Below are positions 1 through 11,213 of a stretch of DNA of 64,000 nt, in pieces. Both the position numbers and the translations under genes were made by a program. How positions within the stretch are numbered: position 1 is the first letter of the stretch; every line of letters starts with the position of its first letter. Under the pieces are notes generated by a model. It was given only the letters and a program-made list of their open reading frames with translations, ran no database searches and was not told the DNA's origin. The DNA is taken from positions 1 through 64,000 of the forward strand of contig QPMI01000283.1 in NCBI GenBank assembly GCA_004431415.1. The letters are read 5' to 3'. This DNA comes from Cyanophora paradoxa. Its lineage: Eukaryota > Glaucocystophyceae > Cyanophorales > Cyanophoraceae.

Positions 1-154
1 CGCCCCGCCCTTGCCGTTCGCAGCGCTCGCAGCGCCGCAGCTCCAGCTCGCCGGTGCGTACGTGCTCTCCCATGCCTCTCGCTCTCCCATGCCGCGTGCT
101 CCCCCGTGGCCCTGCTGACGGCAGCCTCGCAGTTCATTCTTCTTCTCCGCAGCG

Positions 155-1431
155 ATGGCCGCCTCAGACAAGCTTACAGACCTCCTCCAGAAGGACCACT
201 CCGTTCGCCAGTTTTTCGCGGAAAACAGATCGCGCGCGCCGCGATTCGTAACTCACGGCTCGCCCCCGCGCGCCCGCAGTTCATCAAGGAGGACTACAAC
301 GTGCGTTTTTCCCGCACGCTCGCCGCGCGCTCAGCGGCTGTCACGCGCTGCTTCGAACCCGGCCCTCGCTTGACTTCGCGCCGGCGCCGCTACAGCGGTG
401 GAAGGCAAGCAAGAACGCCGAGGAGAAGATCCGCTGGGCCAACCAGTTCATTCTGGACGTGTCCCAGGTGTGGAGTGTGCCTCGGGAATTTTTAATCTGC
501 GCTGAGCATTTTTTTCGCAGCACTCGGTTGCCGAGGAGATCGTCTACTACCCTGAGATCGAGAAGCGCCAGAAGGGCGGCTCGATCAGCAAGCAGAAGCA
601 CCTTGACGAGCACCAGGAGGTCAAGAACATGCTCTACAACCTGGACCGGGTGCGTCCGATCCGCCACCACTCGTGCAGCCTTCCGCCCTCGGGCCTGATG
701 GCCGCCCGCAAGATGAACTACACCGACCCCGGTTACGACGCCCTTCTCGAGCGCATCTACTCGGCCCTTCAGAGTGAGCAATCCTAGTGTTGCGCTGTTT
801 CGCGTTCGATTCACTCGACCGCTCGTGATCGCGAACGGCAGCCCACATCAAGGACGAGGAGGAGAACGTGAGCCGCCTCGCCTTTTCCCGCGCGCACTAT
901 CGATTCGAATCATTTTGCTCTGCTCTAACCGACCGCTGACAACGCGTTTGAAGGACTTCCCCGAGTTCAACGTGCGCCGGCCCGCGCTTGCCTGTTGCAA
1001 AATATGGCCTGACCCAGATCCCCTCGGGCCTGCGCAGAGCCTCGCTGCCGTCGACGAGCAGATCGAGCTGGGGCGCACCTTCCGCAACCGCCGCGCGGTC
1101 TGCCTTCCCATCGCTGCCGCACGCGGGGCTCATGATCATGGTGACTGGGCGCCGCAGATGGTGCCGACGCACCCGCACCCCGACGCCCCCGCCGGGCGCC
1201 CCATCATGGAGACCCTCGGTGCGCTGCGCCCCGCGGCCGGCCGGGCCATGGCCATGGCCATAGCCAGCGCTTCTCGCGCTGCGAGGCTGACCGGCGGAGG
1301 CAGTTGGCATGATGGCAACTCCTGCTGACAAGGCCCGCGACGCCATGCGCACCTTCCCTGACGAGGCCCGTCCGGATCCCCGCCCGACCCCCGCCCTCCG
1401 CGCGCGCAAGCCGCCCCCGCCGCCGCGCTGA
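155..1431 (+). CDS. Hemerythrin-like (HHE cation-binding) domain protein
   Basis: Helical-bundle protein predicted to bind a di-iron centre through His and Glu residues. The start is the ATG at 155 (MAASDKLTDLLQKDHSVRQ). Conserved HHE elements follow in order: DHSVRQ, then FIKEDYN and DFAPALQRWKA (about 283-395), then HSVAEEIVYYPEIEKRQK after an intron ending at about 520. Next come KHLDEHQEVKNMLYNL, MNYTDPGYDALLERIYSAL, HIKDEEEN and DFPEFN. The C-terminal part has the family's HPDAP tail and ends ARKPPPPPR before the stop at 1429-1431. Introns are short and mostly ordinary GT-AG with lower GC, unlike those of the downstream genes. The first two junctions do not resolve to a clean GT-AG, so the exon edges there are uncertain. 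Function beyond metal or O2 binding cannot be inferred. Confidence 0.8.
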
Positions 1432-1757
1432 CCGTCCGGCAGGCCCGCCAGCGCGTCCTCTAAGACTGAGGGCGCGGGGGGCGCTCGATGTCCGCCGCAG
1501 AGCCGCCGCGTGGCCCGGCTCCCCTCTTGTTCACCGCCCCCCATGGGGCGGGCACTGTGTGGGCCACGGCGGCTGTAAATACAATCAAATCATTCTACCT
1601 TTCTCGCACAATTCTAGCACGTGCATACCGCCCCCGCCCCCCATGGGGACGTCTCTTCAAGATCACTAGACTGGTCCTTAGATTGAAACTATGAGTTCTC
1701 CAGCTAAGCGAATAGGACGGGAGCTCCTTTCGCGAGGGGCGAGGGAGGGTCGTCGGA
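1432..1757. other. Convergent 3' gap between hemerythrin-like and SMCHD1-like genes
   Basis: About 325 bp with no coding signal. It holds an AT-richer stretch near 1575-1700 that probably contains both 3' UTRs. No recognisable RNA gene or repeat was seen. Confidence 0.6.
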
Positions 1758-4700
1758 TCAGCGGCGGGGGCGCTTGCTGGGCCCGGGCTTCTCCTCGGGG
1801 GTCTCGGGGCCGCGCTTGGCGGCCGCCTCGGGGCCGCCGGGGGAGGAGGAGGAGGGCCCGGCGGTGGTGGGGCGCGGCTGCCCGCCGGCGCGCAGCAGCG
1901 CCTGGAGCGCCTCGCGCTCGGCCTTGAGCTGGCCCAGCGCCGCGCTCTTCTCCGCGACGGCCGCCCGCAGCGCCTGCGAGGCCGCCGCCTTCTGCGCCAG
2001 CTCCGCTCGCCGCGCCAGCAGCGCCTGCGCCTCCTCCAGCCGCCGCTCCACTGCCCGCCCCGCCCCGTCAGGGGCAGCCTGGGCGGGGCGGGGCGGGGCG
2101 GGGCGGGGCGGACCGTCGGCGATCTCGGATTGGAGGGAGCGGGTGGAGGCGAAGGTGGCGCGGGCCTCGGCGCGCTGCCCGGCCCGCACGATGGCGTTGC
2201 GGCGCGTCACCTCGCACGTGCTCCCGTCCACCGCCCCCCGCCCGTCCCGCTGCGGCAGCACCACGATCTGAGAGCCGAGTCAGAGGCCGCCACCGGGGGC
2301 GCGGGGGGCGGGGCGGCGCGCCGAGCCCTGGATCTTCCCGTGCCAGACCTTGTCCACGATGAAGCTGAGGAGAGGCCGTCAGCGGGGGCCGGCGGGGCGG
2401 GGTGGGGCGGGGCGGGGCGGGGCGGGTGGGGCCATGCGGACTTGCGCTGCTGCTCAGAGTCGACGATTAGGGTGTCGCGGCAGAGGTAGTACCAGAGGGT
2501 GCGGCGCTGCTCGGGCTTCTCCAGCACCAGCTCGTTCACGAGGTGCCGCGCCCCCGCCGGCTGCCCCGGGCCGCCTCACGAGGGCGGCGAGGGGGCGCAG
2601 GGGCGCCGGGCCCGCACGCACCGGCTCGGGGAGGAGTAGCTTGCGCTGCGGGTCGCTGCCGATGCCGCCCCGCCAGAACTGGTCGTCCGTGAACGAGTGC
2701 AGGGGGATCATCTGCAGCCCTTCGTAGCTGCCCCGCCCCGTCGGCCCCCGCCCGGCATCCCGAGGGGCGGGCTCGGGGGAGGGGGGCGGCGGGGCGCACG
2801 CGCGGTTGCGCTTGATGCCGCGGATGTTCTCGTCCTTGTCGAACACCTGCAGCAGGCGGCGCCGGTGGGGGGAGGGGTAGGGGGAAGGCGGGGAGGGGAG
2901 GCGGGGCGGGCGGACGGCGGCCTGGGCGCGGTCGCCGAGCCAGCAGGCGAGGGCCTCGGCCACGCGGTCGTCCTCCACGCGCGCCAGGTTGCAGACGAGC
3001 CCGAAGAAGCCGGCGATTCCCCCCCGCCGCGCGTCCTGCAGGAACGCCTGCCCCCGCCCTCGGCGCGGGGCAGCGGGGGCGGGCGTGGCGGGCTGGCGGG
3101 GGCGGACCTCGATGCCGGGGCGGGCGCGGTCGCTGGAGCTGCGGTAGTGGGAGGCGGAGCGGAGGGCGGTGTGCGGGGCGGTGCGGAGGGCGTCGAGGGC
3201 GCGCTGGGTGGCGGCGATGAAGGCGGGGAGGTCCGGCGGGCTCCCCAGCCGCCCCTCCAGCTGCCCCACCGCCGCCCCTGTCGCCGCCTCGTTCTGCCCC
3301 GCCCCCGCCGCCTCCCCCGCCGCCTCCTTCACCTCCCTGCCCCGCCGTGAGGCGGGGGGAGCTCGAGGGGGAGAGGGGGCGGGGCGGGGCGGGGCCGCAC
3401 TGCTCGCGGCGCTCGATGTCGTCGGCGAGGCGCTGGAGCCGGTTCTGCCACTCCCGCCGCTGCTCAGCCTCCGCACGCGCCTCCGACGCTGCCACCCGTC
3501 GTCAGCGGCCCGGGGCGCGGGGAGGCGGGGGCGGGGAGGACCGGAGAGGAAGGTGAAGGAGAGGCGGGCGGGGAGGACGGCGGGCCCGCCCTGCAGCTCG
3601 AAGACGAGCGTGTAGGCCCCCGACGCCTGCCGGTTCCGTCGGGGGCGCCCGGGCGGGGCGGGGCGGGCGGGGGGCGGACGCCGTCGCCGATGGAGAGGCC
3701 TGAGAACTCGGCGCTCCCCTCCGCCGTCAGCAGCCGCGGCGCCGCCGCCAGGCTCGGCACCCGCGCCCCCTCCTCTGCGGGACCCGCGTCGGCGGCGGGC
3801 GTGGGGGGCGGGCGGGGCCGGCGCACCGCCCTCAACGCGGCAGGCGACAGCGAGGGAGCCGGCGGGGCGGCACGCGTTGCCGCTCGCGTCGACGAGGCGC
3901 AGGGCGAGGGCGGGGAGGGCCTGGTCGGTGCCCGTGGCGAGGCTCTTGGCGCCCCCGGGGAGGAGCGCCTCGAGGGCGTGCGGCGGGCCGGCCTCGACGG
4001 TGAGGGAGGCCGAGAGGGGCGGCACGGCGGCGCGCCCCGCCGGCTCGAGGGCGGCGTGGAGGGTGTACTCGCCGGCCGCCCCGGGGGCCGCCGCCTCCGC
4101 GAAGAGGTACACCGGCCCCTCCGCCCCTCCCGGCCCTCGTACCGCGTCTCGCGGGCCCCAGGGGCCGCCCGGGCGACGCGGAGGACGGCCTGGGCCCCCG
4201 CCGGGAGGCGCGTGCGCTCGCCAGTCTCCCCCAGCACCTCCACCTGCGCGCGAGCCGTGAGGCCCGCGCCGCCCCGGGGCGGGGCGGGGCGGGGCGCACG
4301 GCGATGTGGAGCTCGGCGCCGGCGACGGCGCGCAGGGGCGTCGGGGCCGGAGCGCCGGCCTGGAGGAGGCGGAGGGCGGCGGGGCGCTCGGGGTTGGGGA
4401 GCACCACCACCCGCACCGGCTCCGGCTCCTGCCCGCCCCTCAGCGCCCCTCCCCGAGGGGCGCTGGCGGGCGGGGCGCACGGGGAGGGCGGCCGGGGCGG
4501 GGGCCGCCGCCGGCGCGGAGCGGCGCTTGACGGCGCTGCGGGGGGCGGCCGGCGTGTGCGCGAGGCGCAGCTCGTGCACCCGCCCCTCCCGCGCTGCTCC
4601 GCCCCCTGCCGCCCGCCTCGCCGAAGCCCGGGCGGGGCGGGGCGGTGCGGGGGCGGGGCGGGGCGCACGGCGGTGAAGCGGAGGTCGGAGAAGAGGGCGC

Positions 4701-7700
4701 GGCCGCCGCTGAAGGCCGCCCGCAGCTGCTGCGCCCCGCCGGCGTGCTCCAGGCCGTCCCCCGGCACCACCGTCACCGTCCCTGCGCGCCGTCAGCGGCG
4801 GGGCGGCGGGGCGGATGCGGGGCGCGGGGGGGCGCGCCGGCGTGGGAGGCGGCGAGGCTGCCGTCGGCGTCCTCCGCCCGCACCACGATGGGAGGCAGGC
4901 ACGCCCCGTTGAGCACCCGCAGCGGCTCGCGCCGGCCGGCCTGCCCCGCCGCCCCGCCCTCCTCCTGCAGCTGCCACGCGAGGCGGACGGCGGGGCCGGC
5001 GGCGACGGCGAGGGGCACGTCGACGGTGCGGGCCTCCTCGGGCAGCGCCGGCTCCGAGTGCTCCACGCGGAGGCGCAGGAGGGCGGTGCCGGCGCCGTCG
5101 CCGACGGTGCCGCGGAGGGCCCAGCCGGAGACGGCGAGGGTGCCGTCGGGGCCCGCGGCGCACGCGAGGCCGCCCTCAGCGAGCTCCAGTGCCAGCGGCG
5201 AGTCCACGAGCTCCGCCGCGAGGCGCGCCGTCGCAGCGAAGGCCGCCACCGGCAGCGCCGCCCCGCCCGCCGACTCGAGCCGCAGCGCGCAGGAAGCCGG
5301 CTCGCGGTTGGAGACCGCCGTCGGCGTCGAGCTCGCCGGCCTGAGGGCCGCCGGGGGCTCTGCGGGGCGCGTCAGGGGCGGGCAGCGGGAGCGGGGGCCG
5401 GGGCGCGGGCCGGAGTGGAGGAGGAAGGCGAAGGTGGCAGTAAGGCCGGCGAAGGTCACGTGGGCGAGGCGCGGGGCCCCCGGCGCCCCCTCCAGCGAGG
5501 AGGGCACGAGCTCGGGCAGCCGCGCCCGCCCCGCCTGCATCCGCGGCCCCGCGCCGGCGTCCCACGAGAGGTCCACCCCCTCGCCCTTTACCCCCGTCTC
5601 CACCTCGCCCCAGTCCGTCGGGCTCACGACCTCGACGAAGGCGCCGCGCAGGGGGGCCCCCTCGCGGGCGCGGAGGACCCAGGCGGCGGAAGGGAGCCCC
5701 TCGGGGAGCGCCGCCTCCTCGGGGGCCTCGGGGGCCGCCTCGGGGGCGGCCGCGGGGGCGGCCTCGGCGTCGCGCTTGCGGCGCTTGGAGGCGGAGGAGG
5801 AGGGGGCGGGGGGCGGGGGCTTGCGGCGGGGGGGCTCCGGGGAGCGGAGGAGGGCGAAGCCGTCGGGGAGGGGCTCGGGGAGGGCGACGCGGAGGACGCG
5901 GGGGGCCACCGTGAAGGGGACCTCGAGCTCGCTCCCCTCCACCCCCTCGATCGCCGCCCGCAGCACGCCAGCCGCCCCGTAGTTCGCCGTCACACGCACC
6001 TTGTCCTTGTACTCCAGCACCCCGCTCGCCGGCATCTGCGCCCCGCCGGTCGGGGCGAGGGGGGCGGGGCGGGGGCGGGGGCGGGGCGCGGACGGGGCGG
6101 GAGGTGAAGGCGGGGGCGATGGTGACGCCGTCGCCCTGGAGGCGGATGTGGACGGGCTTGGGCTGCGGCTCGGCGGGGTTCCCGTCCTTGTCCACCGCCC
6201 GCAGCGCCAGGTCCTCCAGCGCCGCGCCCCGCACCAGTGCCGGGCCCGGCACCGCCAGCGAGCCCAGCAGCTCGAGCCGCGCCGGGGGCCCCGCCGCGAC
6301 GCGGACGGAGATGCGGGAGACGCTGTCCTCGTTGCGGGCGGGGCCGAGCTGGACGGCGAGGGAGACGTCGGCGGGGAGCTTGGGGGCGGCCCCCGGCTTG
6401 AGGCGCAGGCGGGCGCCCCTGAGGAGGACGACGCCGTGGCCGCCGAGGCAGGTCGCCGAGCGGGAGACCGAGTCGGGGACGACCTCGAAGTCGGCCTTGG
6501 AGGAGGCGCTGAGCGAGATCTTCGCCACCAGCTCACCCGCCGGCGCCTTCGCCATCATGTTCCCCCACTGCCCGCCCCTCAGAGGAGGGCCGCGGCCGGG
6601 GCCGGGGCCAGGGGCGGGGCGGGGCGGGGCGGGCCTGGTCCTGGGGGTAGACGACGATATCGGGGAGGGTCTCGCCGGCGCCGACCTTGTCCACGGGGGA
6701 GCGGAAGGCCGCCTCGATCTGCACGATGCTCCCCGCCACGATCTCCACGCTCCGCGTCTCCGCCGCCAGCTTCTGCGACCCCCGTCACCACTCCGCCCCC
6801 GCGCGTGCGGGGCGGAGGGGCGGGAAGGGGGGCGGGGCGGACTCCCGTGGGGGCAGAGAGGATGACGGGGGCGGCCGGGGGCTCGCCCTTCTTGGTCGCG
6901 GGCACGCGGACGGGGACGAGGCGGAACTTCCAGATGCCGCGGTGGGGCAGGCTGCCGCCGCCGGCTCAGAGGGGGCGGGGGCGGGGGCGCGGGGGCGGGG
7001 CGGGGCGGGCACTGGATGTCGCGGAGGTAGAAGAGGTTTCGCTCCACGTTCTGCGCCGAGATCTTGAAGACGTTGATGGCGACGTACTCCTCCTTCTCCT
7101 TGGAGGCCTTTCCGTCCTTCTCCTTCGCCGCCTGCATCGTCCGCAGCTCCTCCGGGATCCCCTTCACGCTCTGGCCCCGCGTCGGCCCCCGCGGCACGCG
7201 CAGCGCAGAGGGGAGCAGAGGGAAGCGAGGGGGCGGACGGCGTCGATCTTGACGGCCTTGAGGGTGCGGCCGCCGTGGGCGACCTCGGTGTCGGCCTTGC
7301 GGAGGTAGAGGAGGAGCCAGAGGTGCGGCACCGCCTCGCGGATCCCCATCCCCTCCACCCGCTGCTTCCCCGCCTCCTCCTCCCCGTTGTACACCTCCGC
7401 CGCCACGTACTCCAGCGTCTCGTCCGCCGTCATCCGCTCCGGCAGCTTCTTCTTGATCTGCCTCGCCCCGCTTCAGGCCCCCACGCGCCCTCCGCGCGCC
7501 CCCCGCCCCCCTCCAGTCGCTCCCTCCGGCCATCCGCCCACGTGGCGGCGCCACACGAGGCCGGCCGGTACCCTCTGCTCGCCCCGCCCGACCGGCAGCG
7601 ACATCGCCAGGCACCGAGGCACACCCCCGCCGTGCCCTCCCACGGCCGCCCTCCTCCCGCGTCGCCCCCGCGGGGCCGGCGTGGCGCACGTATTCGTCGC

Positions 7701-10700
7701 GGTCGACGAAGCGCACGCCGCGGGGCCCCTTGCGCTTGAGGTTCTCCAGCATCTCCTTCCACTCCTTGTCCTTGACGGTCCCCGTGATGCACGTCACCGG
7801 CACCAGCCACTCCGTGTACGAGCTCCGCTGCGCCCCGCGCCCCGCCACCTCACCCCGCCGCCCCCGCGGCCCAGGGGCGCGCCGGGTCCCCCTCCGACCC
7901 CCGAGCACCTCAACGTGGATCTCACGGAACTGCGGGGGCGGCGGGTGAGGGGCGGCGGCAGCTGGGGGCGGGGCGGGGGGGCGGACGACGAAGCTGGGCT
8001 CGTTGGTGAACTGCATGTTGCGGTTGCGGTTGCGCTGCAGGAACTCCGCGTCGTACACGAAGACCTTGATCTGCCCCCGCCCCCGCCCCCTCGCCCCTGC
8101 TGGCCGGCCCCGCGTGCGCGGGGCCCCGGCGCACGACGGTCCCCGTGTAGACCTGTTTGTCGTACTTGATGCGCACCTGCGCGGCGCCGGCGCTCGAGGG
8201 CGGCCCCCTGCGGCGCCCCCGGCCCCCTCGCCCCGCGCCCCACCCGCACCTGCTCCTGCCCCTTGATCCTGCCGGAGGACGGGGCCGGTGAGGGGCGGGG
8301 GGCAGGGAGGGGCGAAGGGGCGGGGCGGGGCACTTGATCTTGCCGCAGGCGGCCCACTCGACGACGCGGCCGATGGTCTCCTCCTCGCGCTTCGGGGGGA
8401 TGGCGTAGCGGAAGGGCTCGAGCTCCCTCCCCGCCGAGACCTCGTCGTCGAGCGCGTGCCACGCCTTCAGCCGCTCCCGGAACTCCTTGTACAGCTCCTT
8501 GTACCTGCCGCCCCGCCCCCCGCCGTGAGGCGCGGGACGCGGGGCCGGCGGGGCGGTGGGGCGGGGCGGACAGGGGGCTCTTGGTGTCGGTGGAGCAGAG
8601 GGCGGCGGACTCGGCGGTCTCGGCGAGCTGGGTCTTGTGGCAGGTCGGCTCGACGGTGCGGGAGACGAAGAGGAAGCCCTTGACGCGGTCCCAGCAGTCC
8701 GCCGGCAGCGTCACCTCGTCGTTCCGCTTCACGTCCCGCTTTGGCCGCTCCATAAAGGCCAGCCGCGCGGTCGCCTGCTTCGAGGCGTTGAGGGGCGGCA
8801 TGCAGCGCCCCTGCCACACCACCGTGAGGCCCGGCGTCATCCCCGCCGGCATGCTCTCCTTGTTGCGCCGCACGGGGTAGTACACGAGCGCCAGCTGCGC
8901 CCGCACCGCCCGCTGCTCCCCCGTGTCCCGGTCCTTCACCGGCACCTCGATCGTCCGCTCCCAGCGCAGCCTGCGCCCCGTCGGCCACTCCCCGGGGCGG
9001 CGCCGGTCGCGCGGCGTCGCGGCGCGCACTCCTTGTCGCCCTGGCGGGCGAGGCCGTCGGAGGGCCCCGCCTCGGCCTCCGCCGGGGGGAAGAAGGCCTC
9101 GTGCAGCTGCCGCACCTGCGGGGCCGGCCGGTCAGCGGGGCCGGCGGGCGAGGGGGCGGGGCGGGCGGGGAGGGCCTCGTTGTTGAAGGCGGCGTCGGAG
9201 AGGGGCACGCGGGGGTCCTTCTCCCGCTCCTCCGCCTCGCGCTCGTCGGGGGCCGCCCCCTCGGGCCCGAAGACGTACCGCCGCGTGCGCCGCTCCGTCT
9301 CGCCGTTCGGGAGCAGCTCGTCGTCGTACTCCACGATCGAGAGGCTGATCGGCGTGAAGGCCCCGCCCAGCTCCCCCGGCCCCCGCCGCGGGTCCCCCTT
9401 GAACCCGCCTGGCCCCGCCCCGCCCCCTCGCCGCCCGGCAGACCGAGGAGGCGCGGCGGCGCGCGGCACCGTGCAGGTAGAAGTGGTAGACCTCGGAGAG
9501 GAAGCGGTGCACCTGCCGCGCGGGGCCACGGGGTGAGAGGGGCGGCGGGGCGGGGCCGGCGGGGGCGGGGCGCCTGCTCGCGGTCGCGCAGGTACTCCTC
9601 GAGCTTCTCCTGCGAGACCTCCCGGATCTGCGGCGGCGGCGCGGCGCGCTCGGCGGGGCGGCTGGGTGCTGGGCGCGGGCGGGGGGGCGGGCCTCGATGT
9701 GGGTGAAGGAGCCCTCGGTCTTCTCCTCCTCGCTCGCCTCCGTCGACTCGAAGTCCGCCTCGTGCCGCTCCGTCCCCTCCATCTCCCGCTGCCCGCCCCG
9801 CTCCCTCACCGCGGCAGAGGCGCGGGGCGGGGGGGCGCGGACGAGGCTCATGGTGACGTGGTTGATGCGGTCGCTCTGGGGGACCTTGCTGCCGATCTTC
9901 ACCACCGGCCCCAGGTAGAACATCGCCGTCTGCGCCCCCGCCGCGCCCCCGGTCACCCCCCCCGGGCCTGCGAGGGGCCGGGGGGGCGGGGCGGGCCTTG
10001 GCGCCGACGCCGTAGCGGGAGAGGGCCGAGTCCATGTAGTACTTGTGCTGCTCCTCCGCGTCCCGCACCTGCCCCCCGCCTTGAGCGCCCCGCCCCCGCC
10101 GCCCCCCGCCCCCGCCGGAGCCCGCGCGCACGTCTGGCTGCACGTTCTTCTTGATGTTCATGCTCTTGCCGAGCTTCGCGAAGTTGCGGATCTCCTCCTC
10201 GCTCATGCCCCAGCCGTTGTCGGCGATCTCGAGGGTGCGGCTGGTGCGGTCGATGCGGACCTCGATGAGGCGGTCCTTGTTGTGGTTCGCCTTGGTCGCC
10301 TCCACGCTGTTGTCGATGAGCTCCGTCAGCGCGAACGTGAAGTTGAGGTCCTTCGTCAGGTTCCGGTACAGGTCCGTCGACGGCACCGTCTGCGCCCCGC
10401 CCCCCGCCCCCTCACGCCCCACCCCATCCACGGCCACCCCCGGGCCCGCCCGCGCCACCCACCTCGATGCGCTCGCGGAACGTGTCCCCTGGTTCCACGG
10501 CCCGTCAGGCGCGGCGGGCAGAGCGAGGGGCTGCATGGCGCCGGCACCGTGGCGGCCGGCGGTGACCTTCGTGATGCGGAGAACGGCGGCCCCGAGGAAG
10601 TCGTGCGCCTGCAGGAGGCGCCAGCGCTCGTCGCGCAGCTGCATCTCCTGCGCGGCGGTGAGCGGCGGCAGGCTCGGCAGACGGGCCGGCTCCAGCCGGC

Positions 10701-10805
10701 GGCCGCGCGCACATCGGCGGGAATCCCCGTCAAATAACATGCGTGGTTGAGCAGCCGCCCGTACGGGTCCGTCTCGTTCTCGTTGATCTTATACGCGTCG
10801 CACAC
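1758..10805 (-). CDS. SMCHD1/GMI1-like GHKL ATPase with SMC hinge
   Basis: Large chromatin ATPase of the SMCHD1 (animal) / GMI1-DMS3 (plant) type. Near the N-terminus (about 10,380-9,990) the Bergerat ATP-binding motifs are clear: N-box LTELIDNSVEAT, G1 IADNGWGMS and G2 SRYGVGAK. A transducer-like part follows (e.g. GGAFTPISLSIVEYDDEL, TPGLTVVWQGRCMPPLN). Then comes a long series of beta-rich Ig-like segments (about 8,000-3,700). The hinge is near the end (GGIAGFFGLVCNLARVEDDR, about 3,030-2,950; SYEGLQMIPLHSFTDDQFW, about 2,720), followed by a short coiled coil (VERRLEEAQALLARRAELAQ) and the basic tail PSKRPRR. The stop is at 1758-1760. The gene is cut by roughly 35-40 introns of about 60 nt, almost all of the inverted-repeat type. 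The start MCDAYKINENETDPYG at 10805 is provisional. In animals and plants such proteins act in silencing and DNA repair; a role here is inferred only. Confidence 0.85.
2051..2113 (-). mobile_element. Introner-like intron (type example, GT-AG)
   Basis: A 63-nt intron in the SMCHD1-like gene joining ATCGCCGACG to TGGAGCGG in frame. Read on the minus strand it starts GTCCGCCCCGCCCCG and ends CTGACGGGGCGGGGCGGGCAG. Intron bases 3-15 are perfectly complementary to bases 47-59, a 13-bp GC-only helix. This leaves only GT at the 5' end and GCAG at the 3' end unpaired. The branch-like A of CTGAC is base 46, immediately beside the helix. Confidence 0.85.
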
Positions 10806-11213
10806 ATTAAGGGCATCCGCGGCGCTGCCAGCGGGCCGATACCACAGGCGGATTTCATGTTCGACCCAGCCTGCGTTGCGCCATGAGCATCGAGCTGGCC
10901 AAGACCGCTGACGGCACGTTCGCCCCGCCCGCGAGCGCGAGCCGCCGCGTCGGGCCCCGGCGGAAGCGCGAACCTGGGGGCGGAGCCGGCGGCGCCACTT
11001 CTCTCGCGCCTCCCGACGAGCGCTTCTTTACCGAGTCGCGCGCCATGTCGCGCTGACGTCGGACGAGCACTCGCCGGTTGAGAACGCCGCCTAACGGGAG
11101 CGGGGACCACGCCGAGCTCCCACAACGATTCTGCAGCGAGCCAGCTAGCCTGCAGCGGGCTCGCGCCACTTTAGGGGGGGTACGCGACGCTCAGGGTTCG
11201 ATTACGCCGCGCG
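10806..11213. promoter_or_regulatory. Divergent promoter region, SMCHD1-like / FkbM genes
   Basis: A 408-bp gap between divergent starts, with mixed composition compared with the gene bodies. No TATA-like motif or coding signal was convincing. The SMCHD1-like 5' end is not certain, so part of this could be its upstream exon or UTR. Confidence 0.4.

Noticed and set aside
155-400. GTAACT...GCAG as a 32-nt first intron of the hemerythrin-like gene
   Set aside because: It keeps frame but is shorter than any other intron here; the true junction is left unresolved.
4645-6107. Long open frames antisense to the SMCHD1-like gene
   Set aside because: GC-only DNA has few stop codons, so all frames stay open; the products are Arg/Pro/Gly-rich low complexity without conserved motifs.
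2051-10740. GC-rich stem-loops as bacterial rho-independent terminators
   Set aside because: They lie inside eukaryotic genes, have branch and splice signals and lack U-tracts; they are introns.
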